The notes under the pieces were generated by a model, which saw only the letters and a list, made by a program, of their open reading frames with translations, was not told the DNA's origin and did no database searches. The position numbers and the translations under genes were made by a program. From contig CP108997.1 in the NCBI GenBank assembly GCA_036226585.1, positions 7,192,001 to 7,256,000 on the forward strand: a stretch of DNA of 64,000 nt. The letters are read 5' to 3'. This document shows, piece by piece, positions 43,158 through 51,498 of this stretch (position 1 is its first letter; each line of letters begins with the position of its first letter). This DNA is from Streptomyces sp. NBC_00708. Its GTDB lineage: Bacteria > Actinomycetota > Actinomycetes > Streptomycetales > Streptomycetaceae.

Positions 43158-43877
43158 CTACGCGATCCGGGTCAGCAGCCCGGCGTCGATGACCTCGGCG
43201 ATATGGGCGGCGCCGCGGCTGTTCTGGTGGATGTGGTCGGTCGTGAGCAGGAGACCTCGCCGCTGCGAGATCGTGTCGAGGCTGCGCCGCAGCACTGCGC
43301 GCTGGCCGAGGACGCCGAGGGCCGCTGCGGGAGTCACCTCCCGGTACGGAATCGGCGGCGGATCCGCTTGGCGCAGTTCCTCGGTCTGGCGTTCGTGGAG
43401 CGGAAGACAGGTCACCTGGTGGGTGGCGGCGATCTCGGCGATCATCCGGCTGTACGCCCGTGATGCCTGCGCCGCCGTTCCGTCGAGTTGTTGGCCGAGT
43501 ACCGGTAGCGACAGCAGGCCGATCGTCGCGTCGGTCTCGGCGCGCAGCCGTGCGACGACCGTTCCCAGGCACTGTTGGAACCAGCCCGCCGACGGGCGGT
43601 CGGGGAGGTTTTTGCGCTTCATGGCCTGCTCGACGGGGTAGCCGGCAAGGCTCGCTCGGGCGTCGTTGGTCCCGATCAACACGGTGATCACATCGGGCGG
43701 GTTCGTGACGACGGCATCGAGGCGCTGCAAGAGGTTGTAGGCGAAGTCGCCGTTGGCGCCGAAACGGACCGGCCGCAGGTCACCGGCAGGGTGGCGTTGT
43801 CTGAGAAGTTCCAGGTAGTCGACGCTGAACTGTGCTCGGGTGAGGCTGTCGCCGAGGCACGCGATGCGTGTCGTCAC
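43158..43877 (-). CDS. SGNH/GDSL-family hydrolase
   Basis: 239 aa from GTG 43877, with GGAGGAA 7 nt upstream. Block I CLGDSLTR (nucleophile Ser), block II FGANGDF, block III IGTNDARASL, block V DHIHQNSRGAAHIAEV (Asp-His). No signal peptide, so cytoplasmic or leaderless. Esterase, acetylhydrolase or lysophospholipase activity is possible. The start overlaps the stop of the cupin gene (GTGA), so the two are co-translated. Confidence 0.88.
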   Translation of the reverse strand: MTTRIACLGDSLTRAQFSVDYLELLRQRHPAGDLRPVRFGANGDFAYNLLQRLDAVVTNPPDVITVLIGTNDARASLAGYPVEQAMKRKNLPDRPSAGWFQQCLGTVVARLRAETDATIGLLSLPVLGQQLDGTAAQASRAYSRMIAEIAATHQVTCLPLHERQTEELRQADPPPIPYREVTPAAALGVLGQRAVLRRSLDTISQRRGLLLTTDHIHQNSRGAAHIAEVIDAGLLTRIA

Positions 43878-44344
43878 GATGCTTCCTCCGGGCCGGGCGT
43901 GCCGGCATGTCCGGTCGGGTGGGTATCGGTCCGGAGGCGGTGGCCGGTGCCGCGGGTCGCGGTGACGGCCAGGATGGACGTCGGCCCCTCCATGTCGACC
44001 GCGTGCCACACCCCGGCCGGGTTGATGGTGGCCTCACCGGGTCCGAGCAGAACGCGCTCGGGCAGCCCGTCGACCTCGCGGGTGACCGTCACGGACCCGG
44101 TGAGGCAGACGACCAGTTCGTCACCCGCGGGGTGGTTCTCCCAGTGGTCGCCGGGCCCGTCGCCGTCGAAGATCATCACCATGCGGCCCTCGGCGCCGTC
44201 CGCCGCGACGGCGGCGCTGTAGGCCCGGAGCACATCCGGGTCCCAGGTGAAGCCTTCGACGGGTTTCGCTCTCGATCCCAGTCCGAGGTGTACGGGGGTG
44301 GTCCGCAGGTCCATGGCATGGCGTGGGTCGTTGACGAGTCTCAT
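43874..44344 (-). CDS. Cupin-domain protein
   Basis: 156 aa from ATG 44344. Single conserved beta-barrel: metal-site motif DHWENHPAGDELVVCLTGSVTV (H..H..E type) and second motif INPAGVWHAVDM. Small cupins bind metal and act as isomerases, dioxygenases or sensors. Upstream in a two-gene unit with the GDSL hydrolase; the AraC regulator on the same strand further upstream may control them. Confidence 0.82.
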   Translation of the reverse strand: MRLVNDPRHAMDLRTTPVHLGLGSRAKPVEGFTWDPDVLRAYSAAVAADGAEGRMVMIFDGDGPGDHWENHPAGDELVVCLTGSVTVTREVDGLPERVLLGPGEATINPAGVWHAVDMEGPTSILAVTATRGTGHRLRTDTHPTGHAGTPGPEEAS

Positions 44345-44426
44345 GCCGACGATCGTCCACGTCGGCGTGCGGGCGGTCTTGAAGAAATGGGAAGAGAGGC
44401 CGTCGCGACGGGCGGACGGTCGTCGG

Positions 44427-45254
44427 CTACCCGGCTCCGAGGAGGACTTCGCCGCGGCGCCAGGCCGCTGGCGGCCGGCCGGTGAACTCGCGCCAGTCCC
44501 GCACGAGATGGGCCTGGTCGGCATAGCCCGAGACGGCTGCCACATCGCTCCACGGGAGCGGGTCCCGCGCCGCAGCCAGTTCGTGCGCGTGCTCGAAGCG
44601 CAGGACTCGGGCGAGGGTCTTCGGCGGCAGGCCCACCTCACCGAGAAACCGCTCGGTGAGGTACCGACGGCTCCAGCCGAGTTCGGCGGCGACCGCACCG
44701 ACCTGGACGCAACCCCGCGCGGCGACGAGGCGGCGCCATGCCTCGGCCACCTCGGGGCGCACCTCACGCACTTGTTCGCCACGGCCGACAGCTCGCAGGA
44801 GCAGTTCGTCCAGCGCGGTGAACCGCGCCGCCCATGTTGTCGCCGAACGGAGCCGGTCGACCAGCTCGGCGGCAAGCGCTCCGAGAAGCTCGTCGAGTGG
44901 GACCAGTCGGTGGGCGAGCTCGGCGGCGGGCATGCCGTAGATGGCTCGGGCCCCGAGCGGTGTCAGCGACACCTGAACACCGTGCTGGCGTCCGTCGTGG
45001 TGAAGGGCGACGGACCGGCACATCAGACCGCCGGCCACGCTGCCGAATCGGGTGACCGGTGCCCCGTCGTCAACGCCCGCCGCCACCTCCAGAGGATCCG
45101 ACAGGCTGATCACCGCGGTGAGCGCGCGGCTCGGCGGGCCGCGGTGCACCCCCGCAGGGAACCCGCGGAGGTCGAAGCCGACATACGAGTCGACGTACTC
45201 CCGCAAGGCGGGCGCCGGACGCGCACCGGTCCCGGTGGCCGTGTGGTGCTCCAT
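44427..45254 (-). CDS. AraC-family transcriptional regulator
   Basis: 275 aa from ATG 45254. N-terminal effector domain (LREYVDSYVGFDLRGFPAGV, PSRALTAVISLSDPLEV), C-terminal HTH_18 with both helices: CVQVGAVAAELGWSRRYLTERFLGEVGLPPKTLARVLRFEHA and WSDVAAVSGYADQAHLVRDWREFTGRPPAAWR. It is encoded just upstream of the cupin/GDSL pair and may regulate it. Confidence 0.88.
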   Translation of the reverse strand: MEHHTATGTGARPAPALREYVDSYVGFDLRGFPAGVHRGPPSRALTAVISLSDPLEVAAGVDDGAPVTRFGSVAGGLMCRSVALHHDGRQHGVQVSLTPLGARAIYGMPAAELAHRLVPLDELLGALAAELVDRLRSATTWAARFTALDELLLRAVGRGEQVREVRPEVAEAWRRLVAARGCVQVGAVAAELGWSRRYLTERFLGEVGLPPKTLARVLRFEHAHELAAARDPLPWSDVAAVSGYADQAHLVRDWREFTGRPPAAWRRGEVLLGAG

Positions 45255-45400
45255 TTTCGTCAGTGTACGAGCCGCCCGGCCAGGAGGATCGTCCTCCCAG
45301 GGCTGATCGCCTCGTTCGCGGGGGGCTGCTGAGGGGTTGTCAGGGGCGCGCACAGGGCCGTGCCTGAGAACGCCGGCCACGACGGAGTGCGGGGGACCGC

Positions 45401-45880
45401 TCAACGGGTGCGTTCGTAGTGGCGGCGCGCCTTTTCCCGGTTGCCGCAGACGGCCATCGAGCACCAGCGGGCACGGTTGGCGCGGCTGCGGTCGATCAGG
45501 AACAGCCTGCACTCGTCGTTGGCGCAGGGGCGCAGCCGGCCGGGCAGTTGCTTCTCGGTGGCCGCCCAGGCGAGAACCACCTCGACGGCCAGCCGGGCGT
45601 GCGGGGGAGTCCTGACCACCCACCCCAGGCCGTCGGAGGTGATTTCCGGAACCTGGTGGACCCCGTCGAGCAGCGGGCTCAGCGCGGTGGGCGGGCTTAC
45701 TCCGCGTACCACGTCCCGCAGGATGTCCCGCGTCCCGCGCAGCAGCGCCAGCTCCGCGAGGCTGCCTTCGCCGCCGTGTTCCCGCGCCCACCGCCTGCCT
45801 TGGGCCGGGTCGCGGAGTGCGTCCTGTTCCTCGCCGTTGACCAGCGGCCTGCTGTTGAGCAGGTCCAGCAAGGTGTCCAT
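45401..45880 (-). CDS. CGNR zinc-finger regulator
   Basis: 159 aa. N-terminal ABATE domain (LLDLLNSRPLVNGEEQDALRD), C-terminal CGNR finger CANDECRLFLIDRS..RWCSMAVCGNREKARRHYER, the diagnostic DNA-binding motif with four zinc Cys. It is divergent from the dehalogenase-like gene at 45987; repeated CTAACC/GGTTAG sites between them are its candidate operators. Confidence 0.88.
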   Translation of the reverse strand: MDTLLDLLNSRPLVNGEEQDALRDPAQGRRWAREHGGEGSLAELALLRGTRDILRDVVRGVSPPTALSPLLDGVHQVPEITSDGLGWVVRTPPHARLAVEVVLAWAATEKQLPGRLRPCANDECRLFLIDRSRANRARWCSMAVCGNREKARRHYERTR

Positions 45881-45897
45881 CGGCTACCGCCCTCCTT

Positions 45898-45927
45898 CTA
45901 ACCTGATCCAGATGTTTGACAGGTTAG
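45898..45927. promoter_or_regulatory. Inverted repeat operator, CGNR/hydrolase intergenic region
   Basis: Perfect 8-bp arms CTAACCTG and CAGGTTAG separated by 14 bp. Two further half-sites lie in the same 106-bp intergenic stretch (CTAACCGG near 45956 and GGGGTTAGG ending at the hydrolase start). The repetition of one hexamer in a short divergent promoter points to specific regulator binding. Confidence 0.65.
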
Positions 45928-45986
45928 CTCGCTCCGTGCTTGCATGGCGACGAACTAACCGGATAGATGACTTTAAGGGGTTAGGT

Positions 45987-46853
45987 ATGAGCTCGGTACA
46001 CCACCGGACCGCCACCGTCGACGGTCACGAGATCTTCTACCGCGAGGCCGGCCCCGCCGATGCCCCCGCGATCGTCCTGCTGCACGGATTTCCGACCAGC
46101 TCGTTCATGTTCCGCGAACTCATCCCGCTTCTGGCCGACGACTACCACGTCATCGCGCCGGACCACCTCGGCTTCGGCCACTCCGACGCCCCCCTCGCAA
46201 CGGAGTTCACCTACACCTTCGACGCCCTCGCCGAACTCACCTCCCAGCTGCTCGACCAACTGGGCCTGGACCGCTACGCCCTCTACGTGCAGGACTACGG
46301 CGCCCCCATCGGATGGCGCCTCGCACTCAAGCACCCCGAACGGATCTCCGCCCTCGTCACACAGAACGGCAACGGCTACGAGGACGGCTTCATCGAATCG
46401 TTCTGGACCGACGTCTGGGCCTACGGGGCGAACCCCGGCCCCGCCACCGAACCCGCCGTCCGCGTCGCGCTGGACATCGACGCCATTCGCTGGCAGTACG
46501 TGCACGGCGTACCCGACCCCAGCCTGGTCAGCCCGGACACCTGGGAGCACGACTTCGCCCTCGTCTCCCGCCGGGGCAACGACAAGGTCCAGCTGGCGCT
46601 GTTCCGCGACTACCGGAACAACCGCCCCCTCTATCCGCTGCTGCACGAATTCCTGCGCACCAGCGAGGTCCCGGTGCTCGCCGTGTGGGGCCGTAACGAC
46701 GAGATCTTCGGCCCGGCGGGCGCGCGTGCCTTCGCCCGCGACGCCAAGGACGCGGAGGTGCACCTGGTCAACGGCGGCCACTTCCTGCTGGAAAGCCACC
46801 TGGACGTCGTGGCGGGTTACCTCCGGGGCTTCCTCGGACGGGTGCTGCGATAG
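45987..46853 (+). CDS. Alpha/beta hydrolase, haloalkane-dehalogenase-like
   Basis: 288 aa from ATG 45987, with AAGGGG upstream. Oxyanion motif LLHGFPTSSFMFRELIP, nucleophile elbow VQDYGAPIGWRLAL with Asp (not Ser) as nucleophile, later acid WGRNDEIFGP and His in VNGGHFLLES. An Asp nucleophile with YGAPIGW is typical of dehalogenase/epoxide-hydrolase subfamilies. Substrate unknown; likely controlled by the divergent CGNR protein. Confidence 0.87.
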   Translation: MSSVHHRTATVDGHEIFYREAGPADAPAIVLLHGFPTSSFMFRELIPLLADDYHVIAPDHLGFGHSDAPLATEFTYTFDALAELTSQLLDQLGLDRYALYVQDYGAPIGWRLALKHPERISALVTQNGNGYEDGFIESFWTDVWAYGANPGPATEPAVRVALDIDAIRWQYVHGVPDPSLVSPDTWEHDFALVSRRGNDKVQLALFRDYRNNRPLYPLLHEFLRTSEVPVLAVWGRNDEIFGPAGARAFARDAKDAEVHLVNGGHFLLESHLDVVAGYLRGFLGRVLR

Positions 46854-47008
46854 CTGGAATCCCCGGTCAGAGGGCCCGTACGGCTTGCCTCCACACACAC
46901 CTTCCGCTGTTTGCACCCTCGGCAGACCCATTCCTGAAACGATCTGGCCAGACGTGAGCCGAGGGCGCGCCGGCGTGATCGTGCGCGCGGTGCGGGAAGG
47001 GGTTGGCG

Positions 47009-48151
47009 GTGCACCGAGGGGATGTGCTCGATGGCAAGTATCTGCTGGAGGTACGGATTGGCCGAGGCGGCATGGGTGAGGTGTGGTCGGCCCACGACCG
47101 GGAGCTGGACCGCCCCGTCGCTGTCAAGATCATGAACGCGGACGCGGAGGTGACCGCTCGGCTACGGCGGGAAGCGCGTACGGGCGCCCAGTTGCAGCAT
47201 GCCGGCATCACCGTCGTGCACGACATCGGAGACCATCAGGGGAACCCCTTCTTCGTGATGGAGTTACTGGACGGCACCGACTTCCAGAAAATGATCAAGG
47301 CCAGTCCAACGGGCCTTCCGGTCGTGAGCGTGGCACAGCTGATGGCGCCGGTGGCCGACGCCTTGCATCACGCGCACGGCAAGGGGGTGGTGCACCGCGA
47401 CATCAAGCCGGCCAACCTGATGGCATTGGCCGACGGCGGGGTGAAGATCTGTGACTTCGGGGTGGCTCGCTACAGCGGCGCCACCCTCGGCCTCACCGCG
47501 CCCGGCGGCGTGCTCGGTACTCCCGCCTACATGGCACCCGAGCAATACGAAGGCAAGAATGCCGGTCCCGCCGGCGACCTGTACTCCTTCGGCGCCACCC
47601 TGCACGCGATGATCGCCGGACGACCGCCCTTCCCGGGTCCGTCACTTCCCGAACTGATGCGCCAGCACCTCACCCAGCCCCCGCCCCGCCTCACCGGACT
47701 CCGGCCCGACATCCCCGCCGAGCTCGAAGACCTGGTTCTGGAACTGCTGGCCAAGGACCCCGCAGGCAGGCCCGCGTCCGCGGCTCACGTGGGCGACACC
47801 CTCCGCGCGCTCACCGGCGACGTCCCGCCGTTGATGCCCCCGCAGGACGCCCGGCGTCCGACGGGTGGGACCCCGCTCCTGCCGATGCCGCCGGCGGAAG
47901 AGCAGAGACTTCGCTCCATCAACAGTGACACCTCCACCCAGATCGAGTTCGTCAACCAGCGCGGCGACGCCGTACGGGTCCACTGGCTCGACTACCAGGG
48001 CTCCCGCACCTTCTACACGCAGCTGGACCCAGGCATGTCCTACATCCAGCCGACATACGTCTCGCATCCATGGATCGTCACGGACACAGCGGAAACCCCG
48101 ATCGTCGTCTTCCAGCCGACCGCAGCACCGGGCCGGGCGACCATCTACTGA
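47009..48151 (+). CDS. Soluble Ser/Thr protein kinase fused to a VHL-like beta domain
   Basis: 380 aa from GTG 47009 (GAAGGGG 6 nt upstream). Residues 9-270 are a Hanks-type kinase: GRGGMGEVW glycine loop, AVKIM catalytic Lys, VVHRDIKPANLM, CDFGVARYSG, YMAPEQYEG. A Pro-rich linker (about 272-297) leads to residues 299-378: LRSINSDTSTQIEFVNQRG, VHWLDYQGSRTFYTQLDPG, TYVSHPWIVTD. This matches the human VHL beta domain (LRSVNSREPSQVIFCN.., VWLNFDG...PYPTLPPG, HSYRGHLWLF). The hydroxyproline-pocket residues correspond as Trp88=W326, Tyr98=Y336, Ser111=T349, His115=H353, Trp117=W355. There is no membrane helix and no elongin-binding alpha domain. It suggests a kinase targeted by a peptide-binding module. 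Confidence 0.9.
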   Translation: MHRGDVLDGKYLLEVRIGRGGMGEVWSAHDRELDRPVAVKIMNADAEVTARLRREARTGAQLQHAGITVVHDIGDHQGNPFFVMELLDGTDFQKMIKASPTGLPVVSVAQLMAPVADALHHAHGKGVVHRDIKPANLMALADGGVKICDFGVARYSGATLGLTAPGGVLGTPAYMAPEQYEGKNAGPAGDLYSFGATLHAMIAGRPPFPGPSLPELMRQHLTQPPPRLTGLRPDIPAELEDLVLELLAKDPAGRPASAAHVGDTLRALTGDVPPLMPPQDARRPTGGTPLLPMPPAEEQRLRSINSDTSTQIEFVNQRGDAVRVHWLDYQGSRTFYTQLDPGMSYIQPTYVSHPWIVTDTAETPIVVFQPTAAPGRATIY

Positions 48152-48191
48152 CCCCCTGTCACTGCGGTCGCCCCCGACCGACCACATACGG

Positions 48192-48220
48192 CTGGTGGGG
48201 GCCGCAGCGGCCCCCACCAG
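48192..48220. terminator. Hairpin terminator after the kinase gene
   Basis: Stem CTGGTGGGGGCC/GGCCCCCACCAG (12 bp, loop gcagc; the loop bases can pair further), 41 bp after the kinase stop. Very stable, and symmetric for the opposite strand too. Confidence 0.75.
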
Positions 48221-48224
48221 ACCG

Positions 48225-48690
48225 TGCAGCTGCGCCGGCCCCCGTCCTGCTTCGAGGTCGCAACGACCCGATGCCGGTGCAGACCATCCCTCCAGGCCCT
48301 GGGCTGCCCGTCGGCCCGTCCGCGGCGCCCGGCCGTTGGCCAGGCCCTCCGGATCCAGCGACAGGGACACGGCGGCCGTCGCGCCGACATCCGCGAGGCT
48401 CTCCGAGTCGGGCAGCAGCTCCACGCCGTCCGCGCCGGGCCGGTGGATGAGCGCGGGGACGTACGCGCGGGTGTGGAAGGCCTGCCCGGCCGTCGGGCCG
48501 TTGCCGTGGTCGCCGGTCACGATGAGGCGGTCGCCCGGCGCGTCGAGCAGAGCGACGAGCGCGGCCAGGCCGGCGCCGGCTTGCTCCAGGAGACGTCCGT
48601 AGGCGCTCGGCGTCCTGCTGGTGCCCGGCCAGGTCCGTCTCCTGGATGTGGGACACCACCAGGCCGACGGATGATCCGGCCGGAGCGGAC
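48225..48690 (-). pseudogene. C-terminal remnant of a phosphopentomutase-like metalloenzyme
   Basis: Minus-strand sequence reads GLVVSHIQETDLAGHQQDAER, then after a one-base shift (extra C in GAGCGCCTACGG near 48605) YGRLLEQAGAGLAALVALLD, VTGDHGNGPTAGQAFHTRAY and VPALIHRPGADGVELLPD..SLADVGAT. These match the end of the DeoB/phosphoglycerate-mutase metalloenzyme family, including the metal-binding GDHGN and HTR. The N-terminal two thirds are absent and no start is present. Confidence 0.65.
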
Positions 48691-48715
48691 CCGACGGCCG
48701 CGGCGCCGGGTTTCC

Positions 48716-49630
48716 CTAGCCGGACACGGGGGTCAACTGCTCATCCGCCCACTCGGCGAAGGTCGTGACCGGGATGCCCAACTTCCGGGCGAACTCGGGC
48801 CGGGCAGGCTGGAGGACCACGTTGTTCCACTCGTGCCCGGCGCCCCACTTCGGCATCCCCGCGGCGAGGGCCTCCACGACGTTCATGGAGGGCGCCGTCA
48901 CGGGCACGCGCCAGGCGCCGGACAAGGTCTGCGCGATCTGATCCATCGTGCGCAGGTCGCCGGCCAATTCGAGTTCCACTTGGTGGAACCGGTCGGGATC
49001 CCGCAGCGCGTGCGCCGCGGCCGCACCGATGTCCCGCACGGCGACCAGTGCCAACGGGGTGTCCGGCTTCAGCACCGTCATCAGTCCGCCGCGTGGCCCT
49101 GCGGGTGCCAGCAGGGGCAGGTTCTCCATGAAGAAGGCCGGCTTGATCACCGTCCAGCGGGCAAAACCCGCGCCACGCACCGCCTCCATGATCGCCTGCT
49201 TCGTATGGAAGTAGTCCGCCATCGCCGCCCAACGGCCCTCGGCCCAGCCGGCGGCACGGGTGTGTTCGCCGACCCCGCTGGTAGAGGACTGCACGAACTG
49301 CCGTACTCCTCCGGCCTTCGCCGCGTCCACCAGGTTGGTGGCCTGGGCGAGTTCGCCCGCGAAATCCACGCTGGTCCCGGTCATGGGCGGCATCTGCACC
49401 GAGAACACCGCACGGACGCCCTCGATCGCCGGATCGAGGGAGGCCCGGTCGGAAAGATCCGCCCGCACCAGTTCGGCGCCCAGCGCCTCGATCGCTCGGG
49501 CGGGCTTCGAGCGTGGATCGCGTACGAGCGCACGTACGGGCACCTCGGCGGCCAGAAGCGCACGAGCCGTGGCCCCGCCTTGCTGACCGGTGGCACCGGT
49601 GACCAGGACGACATCGCTGCTGACGGGCAT
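48716..49630 (-). CDS. NmrA-like NAD(P)-binding protein
   Basis: 304 aa. Atypical SDR fold: N-terminal VVLVTGATGQQGGATARALL (GxxGxxG), VRALVRDPRSKPARAIEALGAELVRADLSD, then MPPMTGTSVDFAGELAQATNLVDAAKAGGVRQFVQSS. The Tyr/Lys catalytic pair is not in the classical arrangement, so it may be a redox sensor like NmrA or a reductase on quinone or flavonoid-type substrates. It is divergent from the TetR gene at 49731 and shares its operator region. Confidence 0.87.
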   Translation of the reverse strand: MPVSSDVVLVTGATGQQGGATARALLAAEVPVRALVRDPRSKPARAIEALGAELVRADLSDRASLDPAIEGVRAVFSVQMPPMTGTSVDFAGELAQATNLVDAAKAGGVRQFVQSSTSGVGEHTRAAGWAEGRWAAMADYFHTKQAIMEAVRGAGFARWTVIKPAFFMENLPLLAPAGPRGGLMTVLKPDTPLALVAVRDIGAAAAHALRDPDRFHQVELELAGDLRTMDQIAQTLSGAWRVPVTAPSMNVVEALAAGMPKWGAGHEWNNVVLQPARPEFARKLGIPVTTFAEWADEQLTPVSG

Positions 49631-49660
49631 GGTCGCTGCTCCTCACGGATCGGAGACATA

Positions 49661-49718
49661 AAACGGCGGGGCCCGCCGTTTCCGTGCCGCTAAGATATGG
49701 CGGGGCCCGCCGCTTAGC
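49661..49718. promoter_or_regulatory. Two GGCGGG-type palindromic operators between nmrA-like and tetR genes
   Basis: Site 1 (49661-49681): arms AAACGGCGGG and CCCGCCGTTT around a central G. Site 2 (49689-49718): the same 13-bp core GGCGGGGCCCGCC at 49699-49711, flanked by GCTAAG and CTTAGC. Centres are 34 bp apart, between the divergent starts at 49630 and 49731. Most likely binding sites of the TetR protein. Confidence 0.75.
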
Positions 49719-49730
49719 AATGGGGAGATC

Positions 49731-50294
49731 ATGACCGGTCAGCGCTCGGACGCCCGACGCAACTACCTGCGCATCCTCGCCGTCGCCGAAGCGGAGGTCG
49801 CCGCACACGGCGCCGAGGCGTCTCAGGAGCAGATCGCCCGTACCGCAGGCGTCGGCTCGGCGACCGTGCGCCGTCACTTCCCTACCCGCCGGGCTCTGCT
49901 CGAAGCCGTCTTCCAGCAACGCATCGAGGGCCTGTGCGAGCGCGCCCACCGGCTGAGTGCGACCGAGGACAGTCGCACCGCACTCCTGGAGTGGCTCCAC
50001 GCCCTCGTCCTCTACGCTGTCTCGGCCCGCGGATTCGCCCATGTCCTCAGCTACGAGCCCCCCACCGAAAAGCCCTCCCCGAACGGCTGTGGCAGCACAA
50101 TCGAAGCGGCCGGAACTCCTCTGCTCCAACGAGCCGTCCGCGACAACGCCGTAGCGTCGCACGTCACCTTTCACGACCTGCTGACCCTCGCCGTCGGCAT
50201 CGCCCTGGCCACCGAGCACCACACAGACCCCCACACGCAGGCCGACCGCCTCTTCCGCCTCGCTGTGGACGGGCTCAGCCCTGAGCGAGGCTGA
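49731..50294 (+). CDS. TetR-family repressor
   Basis: 187 aa. HTH residues 10-55 (NYLRILAVAEAEVAAHGAEA, TAGVGSATVRRHFPTRRALLEAV), C-terminal SbtR-like domain (LLEWLHALVLYAVSARGFAHVLSYEP). Start ATG 49731 with GGGGAG upstream. Probably represses itself and the divergent NmrA-like gene through the duplicated palindrome. Confidence 0.88.
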   Translation: MTGQRSDARRNYLRILAVAEAEVAAHGAEASQEQIARTAGVGSATVRRHFPTRRALLEAVFQQRIEGLCERAHRLSATEDSRTALLEWLHALVLYAVSARGFAHVLSYEPPTEKPSPNGCGSTIEAAGTPLLQRAVRDNAVASHVTFHDLLTLAVGIALATEHHTDPHTQADRLFRLAVDGLSPERG

Positions 50295-50510
50295 GCCGGG
50301 GTGACCGGGATCGGCGAACTGCACCGCTACACACGTCCGGTCCGTCCCGTGGTCAGTACGAGTAACAGTCCCGGCCTCTGGGCCCACCGACTCCATCACC
50401 TCAAGAGGTCAGGCCGACTTGATCCGCAAGGCGTGACTTTTGCTCGTACTCGCCACGCGACGGACGCGTTCGTGCAACTGCCTCGCGCTGCCCGCGAAGT
50501 CCCGACCGGT

Positions 50511-50762
50511 ATGGAGGCGAGTCGGTACATGTCCCATGCGAACGCACCGTCGCCCGTTGTGGACGAGGGCGTGCCCAGTAGCTGGGGAACGGCCCGTACC
50601 CACTTCGAACGGGCCGCAGGTGGATCCGGCTCCGAGATGTTGTGGCGGATCGCCGACGCCTGCCCGTGGGTGCCGCTCCTCGCTGCTCACTGGATGAGCC
50701 GCGCAGTGTTCTCCGAAAGCGACGCCGGCGGCATCGAGGCAGCCCATAGGCTTCGGACGTGA
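50511..50762 (+). pseudogene. Truncated copy 2 of the duplicated hypothetical gene
   Basis: Encodes SSWGTARTHFERAAGGSGSE, MLWRIADACPWVPLLAAHWM and SRAVFSESDAGGIE, clearly homologous to residues 30-85 of the 40858 gene, at both protein and DNA level. The similarity stops abruptly after GGIE and the frame ends a few codons later, at the start of the 50759 gene. The N-terminus before SSWG differs. A gene fragment, not a functional gene. Confidence 0.6.
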
Positions 50763-51355
50763 CGAGCCGTAGCCGCATATCCGGTCTGCTGGGCCACCAC
50801 GTAGTCGTTATCGGGGTGGCTGTAGCACTGTTCCGCACGTTATTTCTTGAGGAAGCCAGGCCCGCGCCCGGCATGTATCCACGGGTTCCACCCCCAGAAG
50901 GGTTACTTGAGCGAGAAAAGGAGTATCTGGCCTGGTTGGACTCCTATGTCGCATGGCTGGTTCGAGTGGCCAGATCGCATCAGAGACGTTTCGTGCTGCT
51001 GACGTGCGCATCAGGGCTTTCCGCGTTGGCGATCAGTCCCGCTGTGGCTGTTCGGGCACCGATTTGGATACCTGCGGCCTTGGGCTTCATCACCGCGGCT
51101 TGCCAATTCCTGCTGGTCCTCGGGCAGGATCAGAAGCTCTACCTGCTGATTCATGAACAGTCCGTCAAACTGCAGAAGATACGCAGAGACTTCGGCTTCG
51201 GCACGGACTCGGCACAGGACGGCTGGGCGATGCGGAAGCGGTTCACAGAGTTCCGCCAGGCCGTGGAGAAGATCAAGGAAAATTACGGGTCCCAGGTATT
51301 CAGGATCAAAGGCCAAGAGCCGCCGCCACCACCGCAGACGGCAATCGCCGGGTGA
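50759..51355 (+). CDS. Small multi-helix membrane protein (possible SLATT/DUF4231-like)
   Basis: 198 aa from GTG 50759. Hydrophobic segments near residues 11-30, 78-96 and 101-121, then a charged helix with LLIHEQSVKLQKIRRDFGFG, VEKIKENYGSQ and a Pro tail. The pair of membrane helices followed by an amphipathic C-terminal helix resembles SLATT/DUF4231 pore-type proteins of bacterial conflict systems, but the match is by eye only and no partner enzyme (nucleotidyltransferase or similar) is adjacent. Confidence 0.5.
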   Translation: MTSRSRISGLLGHHVVVIGVAVALFRTLFLEEARPAPGMYPRVPPPEGLLEREKEYLAWLDSYVAWLVRVARSHQRRFVLLTCASGLSALAISPAVAVRAPIWIPAALGFITAACQFLLVLGQDQKLYLLIHEQSVKLQKIRRDFGFGTDSAQDGWAMRKRFTEFRQAVEKIKENYGSQVFRIKGQEPPPPPQTAIAG

Positions 51356-51498
51356 AGCGACGGCCATAGGACCGGACGGTCGATGCTTCCACACGGGTCC
51401 CGTCGTCTCAGCTCCGCACGGTGGCGAGCCAATCGGTGAGCAGGCTGTTGATCTCTGCTCGCCCCGATCCGTCTCGGGGACCGTGGCAACCGTCAAGG

